Positions 35,095-43,345 of a stretch of DNA of 64,000 nucleotides are shown one piece after another. The translations under genes and the position numbers were made by a program. Position 1 is the first letter of the stretch. The number at the start of each line of letters is the position of its first letter. Location of the stretch: contig FQWG01000022.1 of NCBI GenBank assembly GCA_900129595.1, positions 24,120 to 88,119 of the forward strand, read 5' to 3'. The notes under the pieces were generated by a model that was not told where the DNA came from, made no database searches, and saw nothing but the letters and a program-made list of their open reading frames with translations. Source of the stretch: Flavobacterium frigidimaris. GTDB taxonomy: Bacteria; Bacteroidota; Bacteroidia; Flavobacteriales; Flavobacteriaceae.

Positions 35095-35850
35095 ATGAAA
35101 ATACAATATTGCTCAGATCTGCATCTTGAGTTTCCAGAAAATAAACAGTACATTATTCAAAATCCAATCGTGCCAAAAGCTGATGTTTTGATTATGGCCG
35201 GGGATATAATGCCTTTTGCTGGTATCGACAGGCATAAGGATTTTATTAATTATATTTCAGATCATTTTAAATTGGTTTTTTGGCTTCCGGGTAATCATGA
35301 ATATTATTATTCAGACATCAACGACAGGACCGGGGTTTTGGATGAAAAGATACGTGATAATGTATTTTTGGTAAACAATATTGTAAAAGAAGTTTCAGAA
35401 GTAGGTCTTTTATTTTCGACTCTATGGTCACGTATTTCTCCAGAAAAGCAATCGTTAATTCAGCAGAGCATGTCGGATTTTAAAATAATTAAGAATCATC
35501 AGGGATTGTTTACTCCGGATTACTATAATGTTCTTCATAAAGAAAGTCTTCAGTTTTTACAGGATGCTATAATACGATTAAACACAACAAGAAATATTGT
35601 AGTGACACACCATGTACCAACTTTCATAAATTATCCTGAGAAGTATGTAAAGAGTAAAATTAATGAGGGATTTGTAACAAATTTAACTGATTTTATAGAA
35701 CAGAGTAATATTGATTATTGGATGTTTGGGCATCATCATTTTAATGTTGATGATTTTAAGATTGGAAACACTAAATTAATCACTAATCAATTGGGTTATG
35801 TCAAGTATAATGAAAACGATAAATTTAGTAATAAAATTATCAACTTATAA
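35095..35850 (+). CDS. Calcineurin-like metallophosphoesterase
   Basis: 251 residues, no signal peptide, so cytoplasmic. All metallophosphoesterase blocks are present: CSDLHLEF (DxH), LIMAGDIMPF (GD), LPGNHEYYYS (GNHE), VVTHHVPTF (H) and MFGHHHFNV (GHxH), which bind a pair of metal ions and hydrolyse phosphate esters. The substrate is not predictable from sequence; members act on nucleotides, cyclic nucleotides, phosphoproteins or nucleic acids. It starts 26 nt after the HipT-like kinase on the same strand with no terminator in between, so it may be expressed with the toxin-antitoxin module. Whether a phosphatase next to a protein kinase toxin is more than coincidence is open. Confidence 0.85.
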   Translation: MKIQYCSDLHLEFPENKQYIIQNPIVPKADVLIMAGDIMPFAGIDRHKDFINYISDHFKLVFWLPGNHEYYYSDINDRTGVLDEKIRDNVFLVNNIVKEVSEVGLLFSTLWSRISPEKQSLIQQSMSDFKIIKNHQGLFTPDYYNVLHKESLQFLQDAIIRLNTTRNIVVTHHVPTFINYPEKYVKSKINEGFVTNLTDFIEQSNIDYWMFGHHHFNVDDFKIGNTKLITNQLGYVKYNENDKFSNKIINL

Positions 35851-36036
35851 AATCTACTTTATAAAATAATCGTACAATACTAAACAGCAGGAAATAAAAC
35901 TGCCGAAGTATTTTGCCTTGGCTTGGGGAGAAAAATTATAGTATTATTTTGTTTTTGCACGCTAATATTCAGAAAATTGATGACATACTTATCTACATTT
36001 TTTTTCAATATCAACCTATTTTCAGGTTCAATTGTA

Positions 36037-36579
36037 TTAACTCTTATTATACAATAGTAGCAGTAATAGAAATAAGAATTTGATGTTAGCTTTTTCACGG
36101 ATAAAAGCATACGATCTTTTCATTTGAGTTTTTACAGTATTGACAGATATATTGTAAGTTTCGGCGATTTCAGAATAACTGAGGTCATTTACAACGTGGG
36201 AAATAAAAATATTTCTTCGTGCTTCAGGAAGTAAATCCAACAACTGAAGGACTGTAACAATTTTGCTGTCGTCTTTTTTTTCAAGATTTATGATCTCCTC
36301 ATGTTCAGGAATGGGTAAGTCAATTTTTTCTATATCCATTCTTTTTGCTTTTTCTACATATTGAAGGCTCAGATTTTTTATAGCCTTAGACGCATAAGCC
36401 TTAAATGAAATGTTAATGGTTGTAGTCTGGTATTTGTTCCAAAAATAAATAAAAAAATCCTGGACAATATCCTTTGCAGCTTCCCTGTCCTTTGTGATCT
36501 GGAAAGAAACCAAGCATAAAAAAGCAAAGTTTTCTTTGTATAAGGTTTCGATATCTTTTAATTGTCCCATAGACAACAT
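36037..36579 (-). CDS. ECF-type RNA polymerase sigma factor (FecI-like)
   Basis: 180 residues. Region 2 reads YKENFAFLCLVSFQITKDREAAKDIVQDFFIYFWNKY, the classic sigma-70 region 2 of ECF factors. Region 4 reads LDLLPEARRNIFISHVVNDLSYSEIAETYNISVNTVKTQMKRSYAFIREK, with the HTH that reads the -35 box. The protein ends in an unusual hydrophobic tail, FLFLLLLLLYNKS. A second in-frame ATG at 36570 may be the true start. The gene is divergent from the FecR anti-sigma gene at 36746, while such pairs more often lie on one strand. In FecI/FecR/SusC modules, substrate binding by an STN-bearing SusC releases the sigma factor, which then transcribes the SusC operon. Confidence 0.9.
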   Translation of the reverse strand: MLSMGQLKDIETLYKENFAFLCLVSFQITKDREAAKDIVQDFFIYFWNKYQTTTINISFKAYASKAIKNLSLQYVEKAKRMDIEKIDLPIPEHEEIINLEKKDDSKIVTVLQLLDLLPEARRNIFISHVVNDLSYSEIAETYNISVNTVKTQMKRSYAFIREKANIKFLFLLLLLLYNKS

Positions 36580-36745
36580 TTCTTAAATTGTTATTAAAGA
36601 TGTTATATTATTGCATAGTTAGTAAAAAAAACATTCTAAAAAAGCACTTTTGAGAAAAAATATTTTAAAATGCTGTCACCCTAAATCACTTTTTTGATAA
36701 CATAACTATAACAACTGAATAATTATCAAAAAAACATAAAACAAT

Positions 36746-37903
36746 ATGGGGATTTCACCAAGCGTAATTGCAATTCTTCGAAAAGTAAGCTCTAAAGGAA
36801 ATTTAGATGTTGAAAAATTCAAGGAATTAAGCCCTGAAGAACAAGATCTTATTAATAAACTATTTGAAGATGGATTGATTGATGAGGCTTTGAATTTTAT
36901 CGATTCAATAGATGTCGATAAAAATTGGGAAGAATTACAAGCTACACTTAAACAGCAAAATGCTAAACCGGTGATACCATTATGGAAAAAAACCTTAAAG
37001 TACGCTGCTGTTTTTATTGCCCTTATTGGACTCTTTTTTATCATTCAACGCAGTACTATACATAACCCCGAAACAAAATTATCAGACGACCGCATACAAT
37101 TAGTTTTAGAAAATGGAGACATTCAAATTCTTAATGAGGACGGATCGACAGAAATTGTATCCAATAGTGGTCAGGTTCTGGGTACTCAAAAAGGAACTGA
37201 ATTAAAATATAACGCCGCTGCCGGAAATAAAAAAGTAGTATACAATCAGATAAAAATTCCGAACGGAAAGACATTTAATTTAACCTTGTCAGACGGAACG
37301 CACGTTTATCTTAATGCAGGAAGTACTTTGAGATTCCCTGTAAATTTTATCAAAGGCATGAAAAGGGAAGTGTACCTTGAGGGAGAAGCTTTTTTTGAGG
37401 TAAGCAAAGATAAATTACATCCTTTTATTGTAAATGCTAATGCAATTAATGTGAAAGTTTTAGGAACGAAATTTAATGTTTCGTCTTATGCAGAAGACAA
37501 AGAAGTGAGTACAGTATTAGTTGAAGGTTCAGTGAGTTTAAATAACGATGCAAAGCCCAACGAAAAAACGATGCTTATTCCGGGATACAAAGGTGCCTGG
37601 AGTAAAACCAGCGATAAGATTTCATTAGAAAAAGTAGATACCAGTCTTTATACAAACTGGATGAAAGGTGAACTGGTCTTTAAAAATGTAGCTTTTCAAG
37701 CGATTATAAAAAAATTAGAACGCACCTATAATGTGAAGATTATAAATCATGATGAAGAATTAAACCATACTGAAATTAATGCCTCTTTCAACAAAAATAT
37801 AGAAAACATAAATTCAGTAATGAACGCAATTAGCAGCGTTCGTGGATTTAACTACCAAATAACCGAAGACAAATCAATAATAATAACCAAAAAAAGCCAA
37901 TGA
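36746..37903 (+). CDS. FecR-family anti-sigma factor with C-terminal DUF4974
   Basis: 385 residues. A cytoplasmic N-terminal part of about 85 residues, which would hold the sigma factor, is followed by one transmembrane segment (LKYAAVFIALIGLFFII). The periplasmic FecR domain begins around NQIKIPNGKTFNLTLSDGTHVYLNAGSTLRFP, including YLEGEAFFEVSKD and VKVLGTKFNVSSY, which are the FecR signature. The C-terminal DUF4974 (LVFKNVAFQAIIKKLERTYNVKI) contacts the STN domain of the partner transporter in such systems. The next gene is a SusC with exactly that domain, so a three-part signalling path from the outer membrane to the sigma factor is well supported by architecture. Confidence 0.93.
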   Translation: MGISPSVIAILRKVSSKGNLDVEKFKELSPEEQDLINKLFEDGLIDEALNFIDSIDVDKNWEELQATLKQQNAKPVIPLWKKTLKYAAVFIALIGLFFIIQRSTIHNPETKLSDDRIQLVLENGDIQILNEDGSTEIVSNSGQVLGTQKGTELKYNAAAGNKKVVYNQIKIPNGKTFNLTLSDGTHVYLNAGSTLRFPVNFIKGMKREVYLEGEAFFEVSKDKLHPFIVNANAINVKVLGTKFNVSSYAEDKEVSTVLVEGSVSLNNDAKPNEKTMLIPGYKGAWSKTSDKISLEKVDTSLYTNWMKGELVFKNVAFQAIIKKLERTYNVKIINHDEELNHTEINASFNKNIENINSVMNAISSVRGFNYQITEDKSIIITKKSQ

Positions 37904-37940
37904 TATATAAGTGAAAGAAAACTGAAGACACTTAAAAAAA

Positions 37941-37973
37941 AAATCGGAAAATAGGATCAGTATTTCCCGATTT
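37941..37973 (+). promoter_or_regulatory. Hairpin between fecR and the second susC
   Basis: AAATCGG pairs with CCGATTT and, past one mismatch, AAATA pairs with TATTT, leaving a 7-nt loop. There is no T-run. It lies 59 nt upstream of the SusC start codon and could be an attenuator or mRNA stabiliser, or part of the sigma-dependent promoter region. Confidence 0.45.
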
Positions 37974-38031
37974 ACAGGTGAATCAAACGACGCATAGAAA
38001 TTAATCATTCAAAAACAACCTAAGCAAAATT

Positions 38032-41000
38032 ATGAAAAAAATAATTCTGAAGAGCTTTGCATGCCCATATTTTCCTAAAATTAGTTTAAAAATGAAACTC
38101 TCGACCATCTTAATATTGGTTTCCTTGTTAAAAATCCAAGCCAGCACTTACTCTCAAAACACCAAGATTACATTGAATGTAAAAGAGACTGCCATAGGAC
38201 AGATCTTTAATAAAATAGAAACTACTTCTGAATTTAGATTTTTATTCGAAAGTGGTAAAATAGATGTAAATCGGAAAATTAGTTTAGATGTAAATCAAAA
38301 AAACATTTCCGACGTGTTACAATTACTGTTTAAGGGAACAGATGTATTGTATAAAATCAACGATCGTCAGATATTGTTAACGGTAAAGCCAAAAGTTCCT
38401 GCCGCAGCTAAAGACTCGAAAGTCCTGATCATCAAAAAGGAGCAGACTCTTGAGATAAGCGGAATTGTTTCCGACCAAAATAAGGTACCGCTCCCAGGCG
38501 TAAATGTCCTTGTAAAAGGGACAACAATTGGCACCCAAACAGATTTAGACGGTAAGTTTACTCTAAAAGGAGTGGAAGAAAATAGCATTTTGGTATTTAC
38601 TTACCTGGGGTTTATTAATCAGGAAGTAGCGATAAAAAATAAGACAACAATCAATGTAACATTATTGGAAGATGTTGCCCAGTTAAACGAAGTAGTTTTA
38701 GTAGGATATGGCGCTGTGAAAAAGAAAGATGTTACCGGAGCTGTATCGACTATAGGCAATAAAGAACTCAATAGAGTAGGAGCCACAAGCCCGATGCAGG
38801 CATTACAGACCAATGCAGCGGGGGTAAATATTTCTCAGAAATCAGGTTCAGTAGGAAGTGATTTTAATATCCAGATTCGAGGCGCCAATTCACTCACAGG
38901 AGGAACACCTCTTTATGTGGTTGACGGAATTATGACCGATAATATCAATTTCTTAAATCCTAACGATATTCAGCGAATAGACATACTTAAAGATGCTTCG
39001 TCAACAGCAATTTATGGTTCCCGTGGTTCTAACGGAGTTGTAATTGTGACAACATTTTCCGGAGAAGGTATGAAAAATAAAAAATCAAGTATAACCTATG
39101 CCGGTTATGTGGGAGTGCGCAGTATTACAAACATGCCGGATTTTCTTAATAGTTACGATGAAAGTGTAACATGGGCCAGAGACAGACAAGTGGCGAGGGA
39201 TTTAGTTCAGGCAAATCCTATCGTAAACTCTCCTACGTACGGATTTCCGACTGTTATAGGCGCAGACGGTACCAATTATTGGCAGGATGCTTTAGCCAAC
39301 AGAAGAGGAACAGATTGGCTCGATGAATTTCTTAAACCAAGTATACAGCAAAATCACTTTATCTCCGCTAATGGCAGTAATGACAACACAAGCTATGTAA
39401 TTGGATTTGGATATCAGGGTGATACGGGTAATGCTGAAGGGCAATCGTATGAAAAATATAATTTTAAAGCCAGTGTAGATGCCCGCCCGGGTGAGAAATT
39501 TTCAATTGGAGCCAATATCAATTTAGCCTATTCTGATCGTGACCTGGTTTCACGACAAGGATATACACAGCAATTATTCAGGATGCCTACGTATGCGGCG
39601 GCAAAAGATGCCAATGGAAACACCATTCAGTCTCCTATGATAGGAATTTCAAATAATGTGAATCCGTATGCCTTTTTAGAATCGAATTCTCAATATAATG
39701 TAGAACAGTTTAATGTTTTATCTAATTTTTATTTTGGATATAAACCTGTTAAATGGATTAGCTTAAAATCTACTTTTTCGCCTAGTGCTGTTTTTCAAAG
39801 AACAGGAGAGTATTTAGACAGATTTGCGTCACGCTCTATATCAGTGGCCAGAATGTGGAACGATAATAGGCTGTCTTATATCTGGGATAATCAACTGAAT
39901 ATTAATAAAGAAATAGGCAGGCACTCTATTTCGTATGATTTTATACAATCATCCCAATACGATCGTTTAGTGTCATCTTTTGTATATGGCAGGGATGTTC
40001 CTTTTCAGTCCCTTTGGTATAATGTGCAGAGCGCACCGCAAAGAGATGCTTCTTCAGGATTCAGCAAAAGCACCATGCTTTCGTTTACCAATAGATTCAA
40101 TTACTCCTTCAATGATAAATACCTGGTTACAGCTACCATTAGATGGGATGGATCTTCTAAACTTTCAGCCGGCAACAAATGGGCTTCATTTCCGTCAGGC
40201 GCTGTAGCATGGAAAATGAAAGAGGAATCATTCTTAAAAGATATTTCTCAAATAGATAATTTGAAATTAAGAGTAAGTTTTGGGTATACAGGAAATAATA
40301 ATATTGCTCCCTATTCTTCACAATCGGCCTTAAATTCGCAAACTTATTATGATTGGGACGGCACATCAGCAAATGGTTTTCTGCCAAGTACACTTTCTAA
40401 TTCTAAGTTAACCTGGGAACGCACAAGAGAATGGAATTTCGGAACTGATTTTGGTTTTTTCGGAAACCGAATTACAGGAGAGATTAACTATTATGACCGT
40501 CTTTCCAAAGATTTGTTAATGAACAGAAAGTTAGCTACACCAACAGGTTGGGCGAATATGATTGACAATGTAGGTTCAGTAAGTAATAAAGGAGTTGAAA
40601 TTCAGCTGAAAACAATCAATATTGATAATCCTGATTTTAAATGGGAAACCGGTTTTATATTTTCTACCAATAAAAACAAAATTGTTGAGCTTTATGGTGC
40701 CAAAAAAGATGATGTTGCAAACAGATGGTTTATTGGTCAGCCTGTAAATGTCGTGTATGCAATGGTTTTTGATGGTATTTGGCAGAAAGATGAATTGGCA
40801 CCGGCTGATCAGCGAGCTCTGGAAGGAACTGCAAAAGTAAAAGATTTAAATGGTGATGGTAAAATTGATATTGATCATGACATGAAAGTTTTAGGATCCC
40901 CTTCACCAAAGTGGATTGGGACATTCTCTACCACTTTTACATATAAAAACTGGGATCTTACCGGTGTTGTATTTACCAAACAGGGGGCATATGTATTTAG

Positions 41001-41412
41001 TCCGTTTCACAAAGAGTTTACAGATTTTAACAGCAAAGTCATTTTAGATGTGCCTTACTATGTCAGAGAAAACCCAATAACACAAGCCAGAAGCTCAAAT
41101 ACCTATCCTCAGGCTACTTTTACAGGGCAATATTGGGGTGAAAGCGCCGAGGCATATGGTTATCCGGGATTTAATAAAGAGGTTTCATTTGTTCGAATTC
41201 AGAATATTACATTAGGATATAATTTTAGTCCGACTCTATTGTCTAAAATGGGTTTATCATCAATGAGAGTATATGCTAACGTATTGAATCCTTTTACGTT
41301 TACTAAATACGACGGGTTTGATCCTGAATGGGCTGGTGCAGAAATGTCTGGTGTAGACGCCACAAATACGGCTTATGTAATCTATCAGCTTGGTGTTAAC
41401 GTTAAATTTTAA
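38032..41412 (+). CDS. SusC-like TonB-dependent transporter with STN signalling domain
   Basis: 1126 residues. The N-terminus is extended before the signal (second Met at residue 21, MKLSTILILVSLLKI, cleavage near STYSQ). An STN domain follows (TKITLNVKETAIGQIFNKIETTSEFRFLF; VNQKNISDVLQLLFKG), then a carboxypeptidase-like domain (ISGIVSDQNKVPLPGVNVLVKG), TonB-box region LNEVVLVGYGAVKKKDVTG, plug (LKDASSTAIYGSRGSNGVVIV) and barrel ending in VNVKF. STN domains mark transporters that signal through FecR to an ECF sigma factor, which is exactly what lies upstream. The adjacent pectate-lyase-like gene suggests pectic oligosaccharide as ligand. The SusD partner starts 4 nt after the stop. Confidence 0.95.
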   Translation: MKKIILKSFACPYFPKISLKMKLSTILILVSLLKIQASTYSQNTKITLNVKETAIGQIFNKIETTSEFRFLFESGKIDVNRKISLDVNQKNISDVLQLLFKGTDVLYKINDRQILLTVKPKVPAAAKDSKVLIIKKEQTLEISGIVSDQNKVPLPGVNVLVKGTTIGTQTDLDGKFTLKGVEENSILVFTYLGFINQEVAIKNKTTINVTLLEDVAQLNEVVLVGYGAVKKKDVTGAVSTIGNKELNRVGATSPMQALQTNAAGVNISQKSGSVGSDFNIQIRGANSLTGGTPLYVVDGIMTDNINFLNPNDIQRIDILKDASSTAIYGSRGSNGVVIVTTFSGEGMKNKKSSITYAGYVGVRSITNMPDFLNSYDESVTWARDRQVARDLVQANPIVNSPTYGFPTVIGADGTNYWQDALANRRGTDWLDEFLKPSIQQNHFISANGSNDNTSYVIGFGYQGDTGNAEGQSYEKYNFKASVDARPGEKFSIGANINLAYSDRDLVSRQGYTQQLFRMPTYAAAKDANGNTIQSPMIGISNNVNPYAFLESNSQYNVEQFNVLSNFYFGYKPVKWISLKSTFSPSAVFQRTGEYLDRFASRSISVARMWNDNRLSYIWDNQLNINKEIGRHSISYDFIQSSQYDRLVSSFVYGRDVPFQSLWYNVQSAPQRDASSGFSKSTMLSFTNRFNYSFNDKYLVTATIRWDGSSKLSAGNKWASFPSGAVAWKMKEESFLKDISQIDNLKLRVSFGYTGNNNIAPYSSQSALNSQTYYDWDGTSANGFLPSTLSNSKLTWERTREWNFGTDFGFFGNRITGEINYYDRLSKDLLMNRKLATPTGWANMIDNVGSVSNKGVEIQLKTINIDNPDFKWETGFIFSTNKNKIVELYGAKKDDVANRWFIGQPVNVVYAMVFDGIWQKDELAPADQRALEGTAKVKDLNGDGKIDIDHDMKVLGSPSPKWIGTFSTTFTYKNWDLTGVVFTKQGAYVFSPFHKEFTDFNSKVILDVPYYVRENPITQARSSNTYPQATFTGQYWGESAEAYGYPGFNKEVSFVRIQNITLGYNFSPTLLSKMGLSSMRVYANVLNPFTFTKYDGFDPEWAGAEMSGVDATNTAYVIYQLGVNVKF

Positions 41413-41416
41413 TAAG

Positions 41417-43021
41417 ATGAAAAATATAAAAACAGTTATAGTTCTTTTAGGACTTATATTCACAAGTTGTTCAGGATATTTAGAAGAAGATAATCTGGGT
41501 AATACTACTGCAGAAAATTATTATACTACAGAAAAAGGATATGAAGGATTGGTAAACGCAGCATATGCATCGTTACGTAATATTTATCAGCCTACACCAT
41601 ATATGTTCTGTGCAGGTACCGATTTATTTTTTAATGCTCATGAAGAAGTTCCCGCAGGACTGGCTTCCTATCAGAATCTGACACCCGGAACAGCAGAAGT
41701 AGATGTATTTTTTAGTACTTTGTATCAAAGTATTCAAAAGACCAATATGGGATTGGCGTATGCTCAAAGAACAGAAGACTTTTCTGCCCTAAAAACCAGA
41801 ATTGCGGAGCTAAGAACAATCAGAGCCTATTATTACTTTCTTTTAGTTCAGAATTTCGGCGATGTAACTTTGGTAAAAGACCTTATAAATCAACCCATAA
41901 CCCATTTTGAGCGAACACCTGCCAAAGAGGTGTATCAGTTTATTATTGATGAATTGAAACTGGCTATCGTCGATTTGCCTGCGACTCAGGGAGATTTTGG
42001 ACGAGTAACTCAACGTGCAGCCCAGCATATCCTAGCCAAAGTATATTTGACGCGTGGATATGAATCATTTGCAGCTGCTTCAGATTTTAGTGATGCCGCA
42101 GTTCTTGCAGATGCCGCGATAGCCGGTCAGGGCCTTAACTTAACATTCGACAAATTATTCGAATACAACAAAGACAAAAACGAAGAGATTTTATGGTCAA
42201 TTCAGTATGCACCGGGATCAACTCAAAGCGGTGGATTGTCTCATAATTGGGATTATCCGTGGGGACCATTAGTTCAGGGAGCAAACGATGGAGTTGTAAA
42301 GAAAAGCACACTTCATCCCACACAATATTTATTGACATTGTTTGAAGATACTGATACCCGATTTGAAGGAACATTTTTAAACGTCAAAACGAATCCCTAT
42401 TCTGGCTGGAAATTAAATCCTGCAAATAGTCCTGTTGCCTATTATTACCCAAGAACAGCAGCTCAAATTGCCGGTGTGGCAGCTTGGAGAGCAGAAGATC
42501 CGCTTAATCGTACGAAAACGATAATCTCTCCGCTTGGAGACCATTGGTGGGATCGTTTGAATACTACGGATTATCCTGCACTTAAAAAATACGATCGTGT
42601 ACAAACATCAGTACCCTCTATTCAGTACACCCATGATTTGTATTTAGCAAGATTGGGAGAAACGTATTTAATTGCTGCCGAGGCTTATTTTAAAGCAGGA
42701 AATACAGGTAATGCCCTGTCACGTATTAATACCGTAAGACAGAGAGCTGGCGCTGCTGTAAAAGCAAGCGTAGATTTAGATTTTATTTTAGAAGAAAGAG
42801 CCAGAGAATTGGCAGGTGAAGGTTTCAGATGGCTTGATTTGAAACGCACTGGAAAACTTATGGAATATACCAAAGTGAGAAATCCGGATATTAAGGCACT
42901 TTTTGATGCCGGAATTGATCCATTTTTAGGAAAAGGAGGAAATTTTAAAATATTACGCCCAATTCCATTATCAGCGATATCATTAGATTCAGGAGAATAT
43001 GCTCAAAATCCCGCATATTAA
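41417..43021 (+). CDS. SusD-like glycan-binding lipoprotein of the second locus
   Basis: 534 residues from the ATG at 41417, which gives MKNIKTVIVLLGLIFTSC with a lipobox Cys at residue 18; an in-frame ATG at 41390 lies inside the SusC gene and would spoil the signal. The family blocks are present: SGYLEEDNLGNTTAENYYTT, then IAELRTIRAYYYFLLVQNFGDV, and the C-terminal DLYLARLGETYLIAAEAYFKAG with INTVRQRAG, ILEERARELAGEGFRWLDLKR and IPLSAI. It would cap the SusC channel and capture substrate. Together with the preceding SusC it forms a classic pair, distinct in sequence from the pair at 11578-16719. Confidence 0.95.
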   Translation: MKNIKTVIVLLGLIFTSCSGYLEEDNLGNTTAENYYTTEKGYEGLVNAAYASLRNIYQPTPYMFCAGTDLFFNAHEEVPAGLASYQNLTPGTAEVDVFFSTLYQSIQKTNMGLAYAQRTEDFSALKTRIAELRTIRAYYYFLLVQNFGDVTLVKDLINQPITHFERTPAKEVYQFIIDELKLAIVDLPATQGDFGRVTQRAAQHILAKVYLTRGYESFAAASDFSDAAVLADAAIAGQGLNLTFDKLFEYNKDKNEEILWSIQYAPGSTQSGGLSHNWDYPWGPLVQGANDGVVKKSTLHPTQYLLTLFEDTDTRFEGTFLNVKTNPYSGWKLNPANSPVAYYYPRTAAQIAGVAAWRAEDPLNRTKTIISPLGDHWWDRLNTTDYPALKKYDRVQTSVPSIQYTHDLYLARLGETYLIAAEAYFKAGNTGNALSRINTVRQRAGAAVKASVDLDFILEERARELAGEGFRWLDLKRTGKLMEYTKVRNPDIKALFDAGIDPFLGKGGNFKILRPIPLSAISLDSGEYAQNPAY

Positions 43022-43345
43022 AAATAGTTAGATTAGTTAAAATAGTTAAGTAGTTAGTCTTTGTTGCATAATACCCATGTACTAAATGTATGTGGGTTTA
43101 TGTTTGTGTGTTCTTTTGAAAAAATGTTGACCAGCGCTGTCAGCAAATCACAATAGTCAATTAAAGAATATCTTAAAGAAACCAGTAAAAGCAGCGCATC
43201 GTTGCTTGATCAGCATATAATCCAAATAAACTTACGATTGAAACAAACATTTGCCAATTGGGATAAATGTGCTGAATCATTTGAAATAATAATAAGTAGA
43301 GATTACCTTAATTGGTCAATCGAAAAACTATAAAAAATAATTTAC
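43022..43345. other. 324-bp intergenic region between SusD and the second PL1 gene
   Basis: It begins with four TAGTTA words (43025-43056) spaced 9, 9 and 8 nt. A weak imperfect hairpin with ACCCA/TGGGT arms (43073-43097) may be a poor terminator. No gene and no convincing promoter was recognised. Confidence 0.4.

Noticed and set aside
35880..36110. 76-residue frame on the minus strand overlapping the end of the sigma factor gene
   Set aside because: It shares its 5' part with the sigma factor gene in another frame and has a composition expected from chance.
36120..36160. Candidate sRNA or terminator at the sigma factor 3' end
   Set aside because: No stem with a T-run could be found between 35850 and 36037.
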